Source: Trametopsis cervina
Taxonomy: Eukaryota > Basidiomycota > Agaricomycetes > Polyporales > Irpicaceae
DNA length: 64,000 nt
NCBI GenBank assembly: GCA_022385755.1
Contig: MU278356.1
Coordinates: 914,589 to 978,588 of the forward strand
Reading direction: 5' to 3'
The position numbers and the translations under genes were made by a program. The stretch's first letter is position 1, and each line of letters opens with the position of its first letter. Below, one piece after another: positions 27,001 to 37,092 of the stretch. The notes under the pieces are model-generated. The model saw only the letters and a program-made list of their open reading frames with translations. It was not told the DNA's origin and ran no database searches.

Positions 27001-28155
27001 AGACTCCCGTCCGGTAGACACTTACCCCAACGGTGTCGCGTGTGACATCCTCGACGCTGGGAACGATGGGATGCGGACCTTCGTGTACACTGTGCGGCGG
27101 AACGTGACCATCAAGCACCTCTTCACGTGCAACCGTTCGACAGTACAGAAGACCGCCAATCAGTTCTTCTCTGACGTGCAGATGCAGGTGCCCCTCACGT
27201 GGCAGAGTGCGAAGACAGTACTCGCATCTGGTGGGTGCATATTTCCCCAAACTGATAGCTTATGTTTGCGCGTGGCCATGATCTCATGCTGACTTGGCAC
27301 TCCCCCTGGGTTTCGCAGGTCCGTATTTCACATATCTCGCAGGATCTGGACATGAGGGTGGGGCACATGCTGTACCTTGGGATCAAGTCCCGGCGTGTGT
27401 CTCGGCGATCCGCAGTACGATGTGCGACCTGGCTGCTCGCGAAGCACGGCACGCAGGCTTGCAGATTGATCAGATGACCATGCTGGGGTGGCACACCTCT
27501 GGTAATCGAAAGGTAGGGTTCCTGGCTGATACATCTTCGACGCGGGTCTCTCATCTGTGCTCCATCTTCCAGGGTCCTGTCATTCCGGCTACAAAGACCA
27601 CGGTGACGTTACTGTGTCTCGGGGCCGATGTGGAATTGAGCATCGTACCTCGCGGAGGCTTCGAGGCGGTCATCCGTGAGAGGCCCACGCCAAACACGGT
27701 TGTTGAAGATCCCGCACCTGAGAACAGAGACGAGTTCCAGCCGTACGATCCGGATGACACGGAAGAGGAAGACGTGCCCCTATCGATCTCGACTAAAGGT
27801 GCTGTAGAACCCAAAAAGATGAATTCGCCTATTGCTTCCCTGTCTGTCGTCGGCAGTGCGGATGGATCTAGGGACAAGAAGTTGAAGAAGCGGCCTGAGA
27901 GGATGTTTGTGACGCTTGTGCACGGGGACATGTTGTTGCTCTCTGGAGATGAGTTCGAGGTGAGCTCATGATCAAGTTGTTCAACAGGGGGATTGCCCGC
28001 TGACGATGATCGGTCTTAAGTGTTCAATTCACCGAACTGGGATGAGCATCCGTGAGTGCCTTGCCTTTATTCTCACCCCTTACATAGTCTAAAAACTCCT
28101 GTTCTCTCCAGTGGCCATCGGTTCTGAGTCCCCCTACCATTCTGAGACTTTGTGA
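24033..28155 (+). CDS. Zn2Cys6 zinc-cluster protein with zinc ribbon and AlkB-like C-terminal domain
   Basis: Eleven exons: 24033-24816, 24882-25039, 25094-25263, 25315-26051, 26109-26479, 26537-26875, 26939-27230, 27319-27512, 27573-27959, 28021-28051, 28112-28155. They join in frame to 1168 residues. Cys89, 92, 99, 106, 109 and 119 form a Zn2Cys6-type cluster (C-x2-C-x6-C-x6-C-x2-C-x9-C). The middle is disordered and Ser/Pro-rich, with four 15-residue repeats. A second Cys group at 832-852 (C-x2-C-x9-C-x3-C-x2-C) looks like a zinc ribbon. The C-terminus resembles the 2-oxoglutarate/Fe(II) oxygenase core of AlkB: VTLLCLG strand, LVHGD at 1130-1134, a candidate metal His1148 and Arg1149 before a final strand. 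The upstream H-x-D metal motif is not evident; the nearest match is H-T-S at 1009-1011. It may bind DNA or RNA, but activity is uncertain. I do not know a named homologue. Confidence 0.8.
25568..25747 (+). repeat. Four 45-bp in-frame tandem repeats
   Basis: Inside exon 4 of the Zn2Cys6/AlkB-like gene, four consecutive units encode 15 residues each, of the form (N/S)S-x-PH-x-Y followed by variable residues. The units have diverged, most at third positions and at the end of each unit, so this is an old duplication. It probably encodes a flexible linker. Confidence 0.85.
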
Positions 28156-28919
28156 AATTGAATATGTCCGCGCACCGGCCACCCTACCATAAATTATCCC
28201 TATTTTCCCTCATAGCATTCCGCATCCTCACCTGAACATGTGTATTATAGCAGAATGCGTACAGTTGTGTATTAGGTAGTTTATACACATTTAACCATAG
28301 AGAATATTGTGGCAAAAGCGGTGATCTCCAGTTGTGGGTAAGCTTGCGCAGCGCAAGTGGCACACATGTTCACAAGCCATGCTAAATGCGTCTGCTCATA
28401 TCCAGCATTCTGTACACGCATCCAGGGTCCTCCTGAGATGAATGCCGTTATGAGGTGGATTGCATAGAGTACCCAGCACGCGGACCCGGATTAATCACGG
28501 TGCTTACGGCTGCTATCTTCGCCCAAACTCAAACTTGGGAGTAGCACTGCCAATTATGCGTGCTGGAGAAGGCACGGGTCCCGAGCTATCAGACTAATAG
28601 GTCGACTGAATGCAAAGGAAGGCGTCGGGGGCTGTCAGCGTGTACGTTAACCCTCCTCGTTCGCGTGCGGGTACTCGCCCTCGACATTCGGGTCGTACGA
28701 GCGTGCGTGTATGAGCAGTGTGCACAACTGCATGCACTGTTCGTGCGCGAATAGCTGCACAACAACGCGAGGGAGAACGAGATGATGCGTTCGGCGGACG
28801 ATGCAGCGCATTTCCGGATGCATATGGCATACAGGCACCGGGCAGGATGAGGAGGTCGTCCTACCCGGGCGCCCCTCCGTACACAGCTTGTTCACACAGT
28901 CTCTCTACGCTATTCCAAC
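28156..28919. other. Intergenic region between tandem genes
   Basis: Contains the 3' end of the Zn2Cys6/AlkB-like gene and the promoter of the RCC2-PHD gene, both on the plus strand. No supportable exon, RNA gene or clear promoter box was seen. Confidence 0.5.
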
Positions 28920-31647
28920 ATGACTGACCACGACACAACCAACGAGGCTTCGTCCTCTCAGGGCGAGCAGGAGTGGGGAAGAGGTGAGGACTGCGTCGTC
29001 TCCCTTTTGTTGCTTTACCTTGCGAACGCGAACTGACCGTATTTTGTTGCACCGCTTATTTAAACCCGCAGTTCTCCTTTGTGGCGGCGTTGACTGGTGC
29101 GTATGCCCTCACCTCTCTTGCTCTGAGCGGCGAGTCTGCGGCTCGCGGGTCTCGGCCGACGGCCCCGCTGTACAACGCCTCCCTATTTGACCCGCTGACA
29201 CTACCACTTTGTTTCGCAAATAGGCCGAGGCTAGGAAGGAAAGGCGGGGGAAACAAGAAGGCACAACCAGTAGATGAGCCACAGTGAGTGCACAACTGGA
29301 GCCGAGCATTGATCGCGTCGCACACACGGGAGTAATGCTGATCATGAACCTGGCAGACCCGACCTGCTCGAACCGCATATACTGCGCTCGCTCAGCAACA
29401 TTAAGGCTGTGTCCATACATGCCGCGCACTCTGGCTGCCACTGCGTCGTCATCGACATTGACGGCGCCGCGTGGCTGTTTGGTCGCAGCGAGAAGTCTGT
29501 GCTTGGCGTGCCGGGGGATGTCGTGTCGGAGAACGCGCCGAGGAGGGTGACGCCGCAGGAATTAGGTGCCAGTAAGAGTACGAAGTTTGTTCACGCGGCA
29601 TGCGGTAGAAGTCACACTCTGCTTGTTGGAAGCGACGGCCAAGTGTGGACGTCTGGGGTCAACAATATGGGACAGGTGCGTACACGAGTGTATGCGCAGC
29701 AAATAAATGTTGCCACTGACGTGCATCATGGTCGTGTAGTGCGGACACCCCGTATGTCCCGAGGTGACGAAATTCAAGGTCATAGATGGCCCTGAGATTG
29801 ACGGGGAGAAGGAAAAAGTCATACAAGCAGCCGCAGGCCTGACCCATTCGCTCGTGCTGACAGAAAGCGGACGTGGTATGTGACACTTTCATTTTGTTTG
29901 TAACGTGTCGAAACTGAATAAATGATAGTGTTTGCATTTGGAAGTGCTGAGAAGGGCGTATTGGGGAACGGCAAGACCGGTGAACACATCGTGCAAGCAG
30001 GGAAAGTCGCATTTGATGCCGAATCAGAGCCATGTCAGCCATTTTATCTTTATTTCACATCAAACATGCAATGGAGTCTCAACATTGAACGCCGTCTCCT
30101 TTTTCAGTACTCGTCAAAGGCCTCGATGACAAGAAAATCATTCAAATTGCGTGCGGACAGCAGCATTGCGTCGCGCTTGACGAAGAAGGGTACGTCGCCG
30201 ACTTGCCCGAGTCTATGTTCACAGCATCGTCTCACACAGAGCGTTCTAATATCGCAGGGTCGTCTTTGTCTGGGGCTGCAACGGCTACGGACGGTTAGGT
30301 CTCGGAACCGGTCTGCAGAACGACGTGCTCATTCCCAAGCCCGTTCCAAGCGTCGGTGTATTTCTCGTCCTATCTTTGTCCCCTGCTGATACCACCGTTA
30401 GTTCTCGGGTCCGAACAAAGCCAGTATGGGTCTTGAAATCACCGCAGGTCCCACGAACACGGTCGTCATCGACCGACAGAGGATGTATTGGATGGCTGGA
30501 AAGGTACGCGAATTGCCAGTTCACGTTCTTAGTCACCGAGATTGCTGACTTCACCCTTTGTCACGGTGTTCAGTGGAAGAACACTGGTGACGGCTCGGCA
30601 GGCCAGCCGTACTCGACACCGCGATACTTCCAAGACATCATGTGCGTGCCTGTCCTTTGTTCTCCCACAACCACGAGGACTCATCTTGTAATTCATCAGG
30701 GGTTGCAAAGCGACCAAGCCGAGCTGTGGCGGCGTGTCACACTGGGTGCTCGCGCCGGACGACGAAGACGGTATTATGACCATCGCATTCGGACAGGGCG
30801 CACAGAACGGTACGTCATTCCTTCACGGCGATTACACGTTGTGTATCAGCTGCCCAGCATCCTCACTAACGGGCATCTCTCATCCTGTCTTCAGGCGAAC
30901 TTGGTTTAGGCCCTGACGAGCCGAAGAGCGCCACGAAGCCCACGCGACATCAACCGCTCATTGGTATTGAGGTCCTGCAGTACGTACAACCTCCATGTGA
31001 CATCAAGCTCTCTGCTCGTCGCTCTCTTTCGCATCGTTTACTAATGAACACTCGTGATTTATGATATGCAGGATCGCAGCCGGCCAGAACACGACGTTCT
31101 TCCTCGCCAAGCCTAACGAGAAGCTCGCAGACCTCCCGCGCCACCCTATCGACATGGAGCCGCCCGAGACGTGCGTCGTGTGCGAGCAAGACACCGGCGA
31201 GGATGATTCGCTGCTCGAATGCGAGAAGGTACGTTCGGTTTATTCGTCCACCATTCCATCTCGTTTCCATTCATTTTTACCTTTTAATCTTCCTTACTCG
31301 CCTTGTAACCTTTTCTTTATTTTACAGTGTGACAACCCATACCACCTCGCGTGCCTCGATCCGCCCCTCGACGCGGTTCCCGATGGGGAGTGGTTCTGCC
31401 CTGACTGCGAGGACGAGCCCGGCGCGCCCGTCGTCGTCGGTGCAGGCAAGAAGCCGAAGAAGAAGAGTGGTTCCGGCTCCAAGGCGAAGATGGAGGTGGA
31501 CGGCGACGAGCTCGCTGCGTCGGGCGCGGGCTCGAAACGTAAGGCCTCTGGCTCGGGTACTGCGGCAGGTGCGTCTCCTTTTTCCTTTCAATATATTCTC
31601 ACGCATCTGATGATTTTGATTCCTCAACAGCGAAGAAGCGCAAGTGA
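28920..31647 (+). CDS. RCC2: RCC2-like beta-propeller protein with C-terminal PHD finger
   Basis: Fifteen exons (28920-28983, 29072-29096, 29224-29283, 29357-29675, 29740-29875, 29929-30033, 30108-30189, 30258-30351, 30402-30503, 30574-30641, 30700-30809, 30895-30979, 31072-31228, 31328-31568, 31631-31647) give 554 residues in frame. The opening LLCGGVDWPRLGRK, and repeats such as VFAFG, IACGQQH and WGCNGYGRLG, follow human RCC2 (TD-60) rather than RCC1; NGELGLGPDEPKS also matches RCC2 blade ends. RCC2 acts in chromosome segregation and small-GTPase control in animals; the fungal role is not established. At about 452-500 a full C4HC3 PHD finger follows: CVVC, ECEKC, YHLAC, FCPDC. Such fingers read histone H3 tails. 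The tail has two basic runs (KKPKKK, AKKRK) that look like nuclear signals. Animal RCC2 lacks the PHD finger. The exon 8 donor is an unusual GTCGGT, chosen because it alone keeps frame. Confidence 0.88.
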
Positions 31648-32019
31648 ATGCGCAGGAAGTGATTCCCAATGGCTAGTGCAGGTATACCCATACTGTTTCA
31701 TTACTAGGGACGTATAAGTAGCTCTAAAGCCTCAATCTTGTTTGTTCGGATTTCCAATTCCAGGGATTTTGTTCTTTTTTGTGTATGTTTCCATCTCTCT
31801 ACAATTATATGGGCAGACCTCAGCCGTACAAAAAGCTGAATGAAGACGGCGTAGCGTCCGTTAATGAGCACAGTACTATACCTAGTGTATCAAAATTGCA
31901 TGTAATACTACGCGAGCGAAAAAACCACCACCACTCCCTACTCCTACTCGCGAAATAACCAACACCGCATCCACATCCTGAGTCCGAAAATCATGGCAGG
32001 GTATCTCTCCACCTCTCGC
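31648..32019. other. Convergent 3' ends of RCC2-PHD and ERG9
   Basis: Two stop codons face each other across 372 bp. The stretch is AT-richer than its surroundings and should hold both 3' untranslated regions and polyadenylation sites. Nothing else was seen. Confidence 0.6.
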
Positions 32020-33767
32020 CTATTTCCCAAAGTCCCAGTTGACGTTGTCGACGAGCCATGTGATGCCGTACAGGGCGACGAGACCCGTGAGGAGGACAAC
32101 GGTGAACGCAAGAGAGATGTACACGCCGGGGTGCATGACACTCTGGTCCTCCTTCGTGCGGAGCTGCTGCGCCGCCTTGACGACGTCCGAGTTCGCAGCG
32201 AGAAGCTCCTGCTGGCGTTTGCCGAGGGAGGCCTTGCGCATCCGCTCGTCGTCGCGCTGGGCGACGAGAGAGCGCGGGTCGTTCGAGTTGAACTGCTGTG
32301 TGCTCATGTCGATGAACGACGGGTATTGGTCTTCGCACCATTTCTCGATCTGGAGAAGCAGGGCAGATGAGTATCGGGGTCTTAAGATATCGAGATGGGG
32401 ACTTACGCTTCCGCATGCTGCGGCGATCCTGATGAAGCTGGGGTCATCGGGTGTGCAGCGCGCGTGGATCTTACGAGCATATTCCCGGAAGATGTACGCA
32501 ACATCGCGAGGGTTTTTTGAACGCATTATGAGCTACGAAGGTGGAATATTGTTAAATAAGTCTCGTTGGCTGTATGTATCATGGATCCAAAACATACCGA
32601 AGCAGCCTCCGCCTTACGGATCTTGATGTTCTTTTGGAACATATCAGGGTTCTTGTAGCAAAGGGTGAGGGTAGCGATGGCCATCGTTTGCGGTATCGCG
32701 CAGAAGTTGAATACACTCTGGTTCTTCAGCAGACGGAGGTAATCGAGCGAGTCTGTTGCATGGCAGAGAGCGTTCAGCACCATCGCGCTCTGCACATACT
32801 GCGCCTGTCGTGCGTTCTCCGGCAGATACATCTCCTTCATCTCCTTGAAGCCTGGGCGTCCAAGGGGCTGGCCGTACCTAGCATCACCCCAAATCTCACG
32901 GGGCCAGAAGTACCGGTGCTCGTCGACGTCCTCACGATAGTCTCGGATAATGTTGGTCTTCTGCAAAAAGAGACCCATTGAGTTGGAGAGCTCGTGTTGC
33001 CCAGCAAGGAAATCCCCTTCACGGCCTGAAGCAGAGAAGAGGCCAGAGAGACCTTCACCGACAAGGCCGGCGACGTAATGGCAGTAGAGGTCGTATTCCT
33101 CAACCTTTTCAAGATACACTTGTCCTGTGGTCTGCGCTTGGTGAGCATAGTCCGCCATGCCCACTTCCATCTTTTTTGTACTTTCGATAATGACATTGAG
33201 ATATCTGACCGCGTGGTGAGCTACAGCTGCGTGGGCGCTTGCAGAGTGATCTATGAAAGACTCACTCAGGGGAAAGCAGCTTAAGCTCTGCCACGACGTT
33301 GTCGTACTCGACAAGGAGTTGTCGGTCCGACTCGTTGGGGCCGCTTTCTGCGAACGTCCACCCGTCGGTAAGAGTGTGTTCGTGGAAATTGCGAAGCAGT
33401 GACTGCTTCTTCTCATCGGAGAGCGTCATGTCATCTTCGATTGTATCTAGACCGCGGAGCACAAGATAATACAAGCAAACCTAAACCGAGCTATCAGCAC
33501 AAGGCATAGCGACACGTGCAGAGCGTGGAAAACACGTACGACCCGTGCCAGGTCACCGTCCAGCTGCTTGATCACAGCCGAGAAACTTCTGCTGGTCGCA
33601 TCAAGGAAGGCCCAGCATTTCTTCATCGTCTTCCGGTCGTAGCCAGTGTACTTATGTTCTTCTGGCAGGGTAACATCCCGCTGGTCGTGCCAGACCCAAA
33701 ACTGGACGAGAATGCGGAACTCAATAGGGTGAGTGACCATGAGGAGGAGCATATCGGCGGCACCCAT
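32020..33767 (-). CDS. ERG9: Squalene synthase (farnesyl-diphosphate farnesyltransferase)
   Basis: Condenses two farnesyl diphosphates via presqualene diphosphate to squalene, using NADPH and Mg2+. This is the first committed step of ergosterol synthesis and takes place on the endoplasmic reticulum. Exons on the minus strand: 33767-33540, 33480-33266, 33204-32598, 32532-32407, 32349-32020; 501 residues in frame. The family blocks are present: LVLRGLDTIEDDM with the first Asp-rich motif at 88-93, the YCHYVAGLVGEGLS block at about 188-201, the second Asp-rich motif DYRED at 236-240 followed by RYFWP, and IMRSKNPRDVAYIF later. A hydrophobic C-terminal span (about 469-491) is the expected membrane anchor. 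Length is slightly above the usual 440-480. The start at 33767 (MGAADM) begins right at the conserved N-terminal helix. It shares a 355-bp divergent promoter with the small gene at 34123. Confidence 0.97.
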
Positions 33768-34122
33768 TTTTGCGTAGTATGGAAAGGGAGGATGTGAAAT
33801 AGAAGACGAGGTATGACCTAGGCGAGCAAACGCCTGGTGTAGTGGTGGTATATAACTAGGAAGCAAGACAGGAGGACGGTCTCTGAAGCGAAAAGCAGGA
33901 ACGTACGACACAACAGGCGCTTGTGCTTTCTGGGCGTCTGCGGCGCGTTTTGACGGGCCGGCGGCTGATTTAGCACACCCTCTGGCTCTTTCAACAATCT
34001 GTTAAGCTTTCACTTCTACTTTCTTCGCCCTCCACCATCACAGCGGGCTCTTTCTGGAGTGGTCACCAGAACAAAAAGCCCCGACATACCCATCTCGCAC
34101 CACATAGCTTATTCCACGAAAA
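33768..34122. promoter_or_regulatory. Shared divergent promoter of ERG9 and the 72-residue gene
   Basis: Only 355 bp separate the two start codons, so the promoters must overlap. Pyrimidine-rich DNA on the plus strand at about 33970-34060 precedes the small gene, as is usual for fungal leaders. I could not recognise a sterol-response element with confidence. Confidence 0.6.
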
Positions 34123-34341
34123 ATGTCAGATGCTGCCGTCAACCCTCCAGTCCGTATCCAACCCGTGCAAGCGGTGACCATCGACTCGCAGACAGCGCAT
34201 GCTCGCGTGGAAGCGTTCTTGGAGCAGTTCCAGCAACGAAGCACACCCCTTAATGGAGGAGATGCTACCGTTCCTGCGCAGTTATCAAAGCTGCGAGATT
34301 CTTTGATGGAGGAGAATGCCGCGAAGAAGAATGGGCTGTAG
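34123..34341 (+). CDS. Small hypothetical protein (72 residues)
   Basis: A single-exon frame starting with MSDAAVNPP. It is polar and Gln/Glu/Ala-rich. A predicted helical stretch (about residues 25-66) has heptad-like spacing (VEAFLEQFQQR, LSKLRDSLMEEN), so it could be a small coiled-coil partner of a larger complex. There is no signal peptide, membrane span or Cys. I do not recognise the family. Support comes from the protein-like composition, the pyrimidine-rich leader directly upstream, and the divergent position next to ERG9. Codon usage resembles its neighbours. It could still be a short exon of a longer gene, since 3' exons were not searched exhaustively. Confidence 0.6.
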   Translation: MSDAAVNPPVRIQPVQAVTIDSQTAHARVEAFLEQFQQRSTPLNGGDATVPAQLSKLRDSLMEENAAKKNGL

Positions 34342-34916
34342 ACGACCATCCAACGTTGGGTGCGTTTGTTAGGAAGGACCCACGTTAACTTGACTGACCC
34401 GCGTATACGCCGTCATAGTTAGCATCATAGCGGCGCGAGCATACCATGGTGCAAACGTTGTGGCGGCTTACTTGAAGTCTTTCACGGAGCGGTGAACTGC
34501 CAGGAGTCAGCTGTATGACTACATGCAGTGGAGGAAACTCCATTCACTGGGTCTAAGAGGATTGGTCTCCGGGGGTCCAAATCCACGGCCGCCGTCTGCG
34601 TCTCAACGTAATACGAGTGTATTGCATCCTCGATGTGCGTGGTAGAAGTCTCACTTGGTGTAATCATGCGAGTAGTGTGTATGAAATTAATTGTAGAACC
34701 GGATGAAGAAAGTCTACATGACGTGTATCATAACGGAGGTATCCTGGCTATGTAGTCGTGAGGGCGATGCATACGAATAACAGGAGTATAACAGGTCTAT
34801 GCATATGATTAACCGGATCAGAATAAATAATGGCATAGCATGATACGGTATCCCGGGGGGAACGGTCTTGAACTCGGAACCGAGTGGTTAATCAGGGAAA
34901 GGCAAAGTGCTGTGTA
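34342..34916. other. Convergent region between the small gene and TF-A
   Basis: Holds the 3' ends of the 72-residue gene (plus) and TF-A (minus). A frame at 34482-34667 (minus) has no recognisable content. Nothing else was seen. Confidence 0.5.
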
Positions 34917-37092
34917 TCAAGTAGGGACCCCGCCAAGATTCTGTCCCATCAAAGTCTGCAACTTGTCGGTCTCCTCGCCTACAGATACGCCGTGAGCATC
35001 ACAGATAGCAAGTCAATCTAACGTTTCATTGACTCACCAATCAAAGGACAGTGCCTCTTCAGCGTGTTCATCGCGGTCAAGATAGTGGTGATGGAGGTGC
35101 TGATCATGATCTCTTGCGGCGAGACGGCTACAGACGGCGACATAGCATAGGTGACATTACGTCTCAAGCCAGCCAGCGCGTTAACGAGCGTTTCTCCGAC
35201 AAGGTGCCATAGCATCTGTGTAAAAAGCAGGTCAAGGTACGAAGGGGCGAAGAGCATCAGTACCAAATAAAGCGGTGCAGGGCGTTTCGGGCACGTACTC
35301 CTATGATGGGATCGACATAGACCCAATGGTTGATGTCGATCCCGTTGAGGATGCTGGCCGAAGAGACCGCAGCCTGGATGGCTTTGCTTCGGTCGACGTC
35401 CCAGCTCGGTCCAAATCGTGTGTGCAGCTGCAGTGTCGCCGCATGGCACAGCGTATGGATCATGAGCAGGTCGCGTACATACTGCGTACGATTCGACGCC
35501 GTCACATCGCTGTTCAGGTCCACGCTGTGTAGGTCCGGCAATACTGATCTGACCTGTTCGATGCGAGCGTCTGCAGCAAGGAATTCAGCCTGAAACCGAG
35601 GGTCGTCTGCGCGGAGAAACAGCGCATCAGCCAACATGATCCTACTCGTGGTGGCGGCCGAATAGCTATACAACACGCACTAGGATTCCAATTGTCTGCG
35701 ATGTATGCCGACCTCTCGAACACGATCGCCGCCTTTGCGCGTAACGCGAGCATGCTCTGATTCGGCAACTCCGTGCTGAGCCCGTTCACGAAGTGTTCGA
35801 CAGTTCTCGCGCTTGTGCTTCCTTGGGGCATCAGCAGATGCTGCACGTTCAAATCGAACGGCCACCACATCTCAGTCAGTCCCGCGAAAGTACACAGCGC
35901 AGACAGGTTCAACGTGTCGGGGCTCACCTGCTCATATCCACTCATTTCCAAAGGCCACGGCGCATCAACCCGTGCAGCCGCAGTTCCTGGTCTCGCCAGC
36001 AGTGACGGGGTCCGAAACACCACCGTCAAACACCGGTCCAACGTGAACACAGTCCAGAACGCACGTATCCGCTCTCCCTCTTCGATATCGTCCATCGGGG
36101 GGAACAGCTGCACCTCTGGCACGGACGCGTTCGAGAATGAAGCTCCGGGGACGAACCACTCGGAACTGCGGATCTTGTGCAACTTGCATCCGACCGCGAT
36201 CGACACAGCTGCCGCGGAGTGGTAACCGGCTGCGGCGCGGCGATTCGTGTGCAGGAGGTAGTAGGTTAGAAGGACCTCGGCCTGCAGCATGTAGAGGGTT
36301 GAGGACGGGTCGAGTTCGGAGGAGAGGGCCTGCTGGACACGCGCGAGGACCCGGGGCTCCTCCTGTTTGAGAGTGGCGTCGCTTGAGAACGTCAGACCGA
36401 TGAGGAACACTGAGTGTACGAGAGCAGCTGGGAGCGGTGATTCGTTCGTGGGCGGTATGGAGGCCGAAAGCTTGTCGATGAAACGAGGCATGTGGAGGAA
36501 AAATCCGAAATCACAGGCGTACGACATAAACGCTTGCATACTGGGCAGTTGAGAGGAATGGCGATCCCGGGGGCGATATGATTGAGATTAACGCTGTCCG
36601 GGCATGCTAAAGGTGTGGGTGCTCACATTCGTTGATTCCGGGGAATAGAGGGCTGGGGCCCACCAATCGTGGCGGGGCCGCGGGTTACACGGGGTTGTGA
36701 ACTGGAACTTGGTCCTGGGGCATGGGGATCGTGCAGGGTTATTGAGCCACTGTCCCCCTCGAGCTCGCGAATGCGGGCCTCGAGGTACGCGATCTTTTGT
36801 TCGAGGAGCTGTGAGACGGTCGGGCCTTCGTCTGTGTATTCGCAGTCTACAATGTTCGACCGGATGCATTGGTTGCACGTCGGACGTTGACCGTCACAAC
36901 GCTAGGGGTCGAGTCTAAGCATGGACATGATCTCGATGTATGACATCTATTGCTCACCATTTTGCGTCTCCTGCAGGATATGCTTAAGTCAGTTGTGTGG
37001 TTTACACAGCGATTCACGAGTGGTACTCACCGGCATCGCAAGCATGCTTTGCCTCTCTCGAGTTGTCCGGAGGGGTTTGCGAACTGTGCCAT
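34917..37092 (-). CDS. Zn2Cys6 transcription factor (TF-A)
   Basis: Seven exons on the minus strand: 37092-37031, 36970-36958, 36901-36627, 36540-35681, 35606-35299, 35215-35038, 34978-34917; 585 residues, all joins in frame. The Gal4-type cluster is C17, C20, C27, C34, C37 and C45, with a basic loop (RRRKM). A short coiled coil at about 55-75 probably mediates dimerisation. The large C-terminal part is a fungal-specific transcription factor domain, with GFFLHMPRF, the helix pair around HSAAAVSIAVGCKLHK and the hallmark EEGERIRAFWTVFTLDR. Such proteins regulate metabolic genes in the nucleus; the target is unknown. Exon 2 is only 13 nt and codes the loop between the two halves of the cluster. 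TF-B and TF-C are clear paralogues. The fourth intron (35680-35607) must be removed to avoid an apparent frameshift. Confidence 0.92.

Noticed and set aside
35641..35706. Apparent frameshift in TF-A
   Set aside because: Removing a 74-nt intron (35680-35607) with normal GTGCGT and CAG borders restores the frame and the conserved sequence, so the gene is intact.
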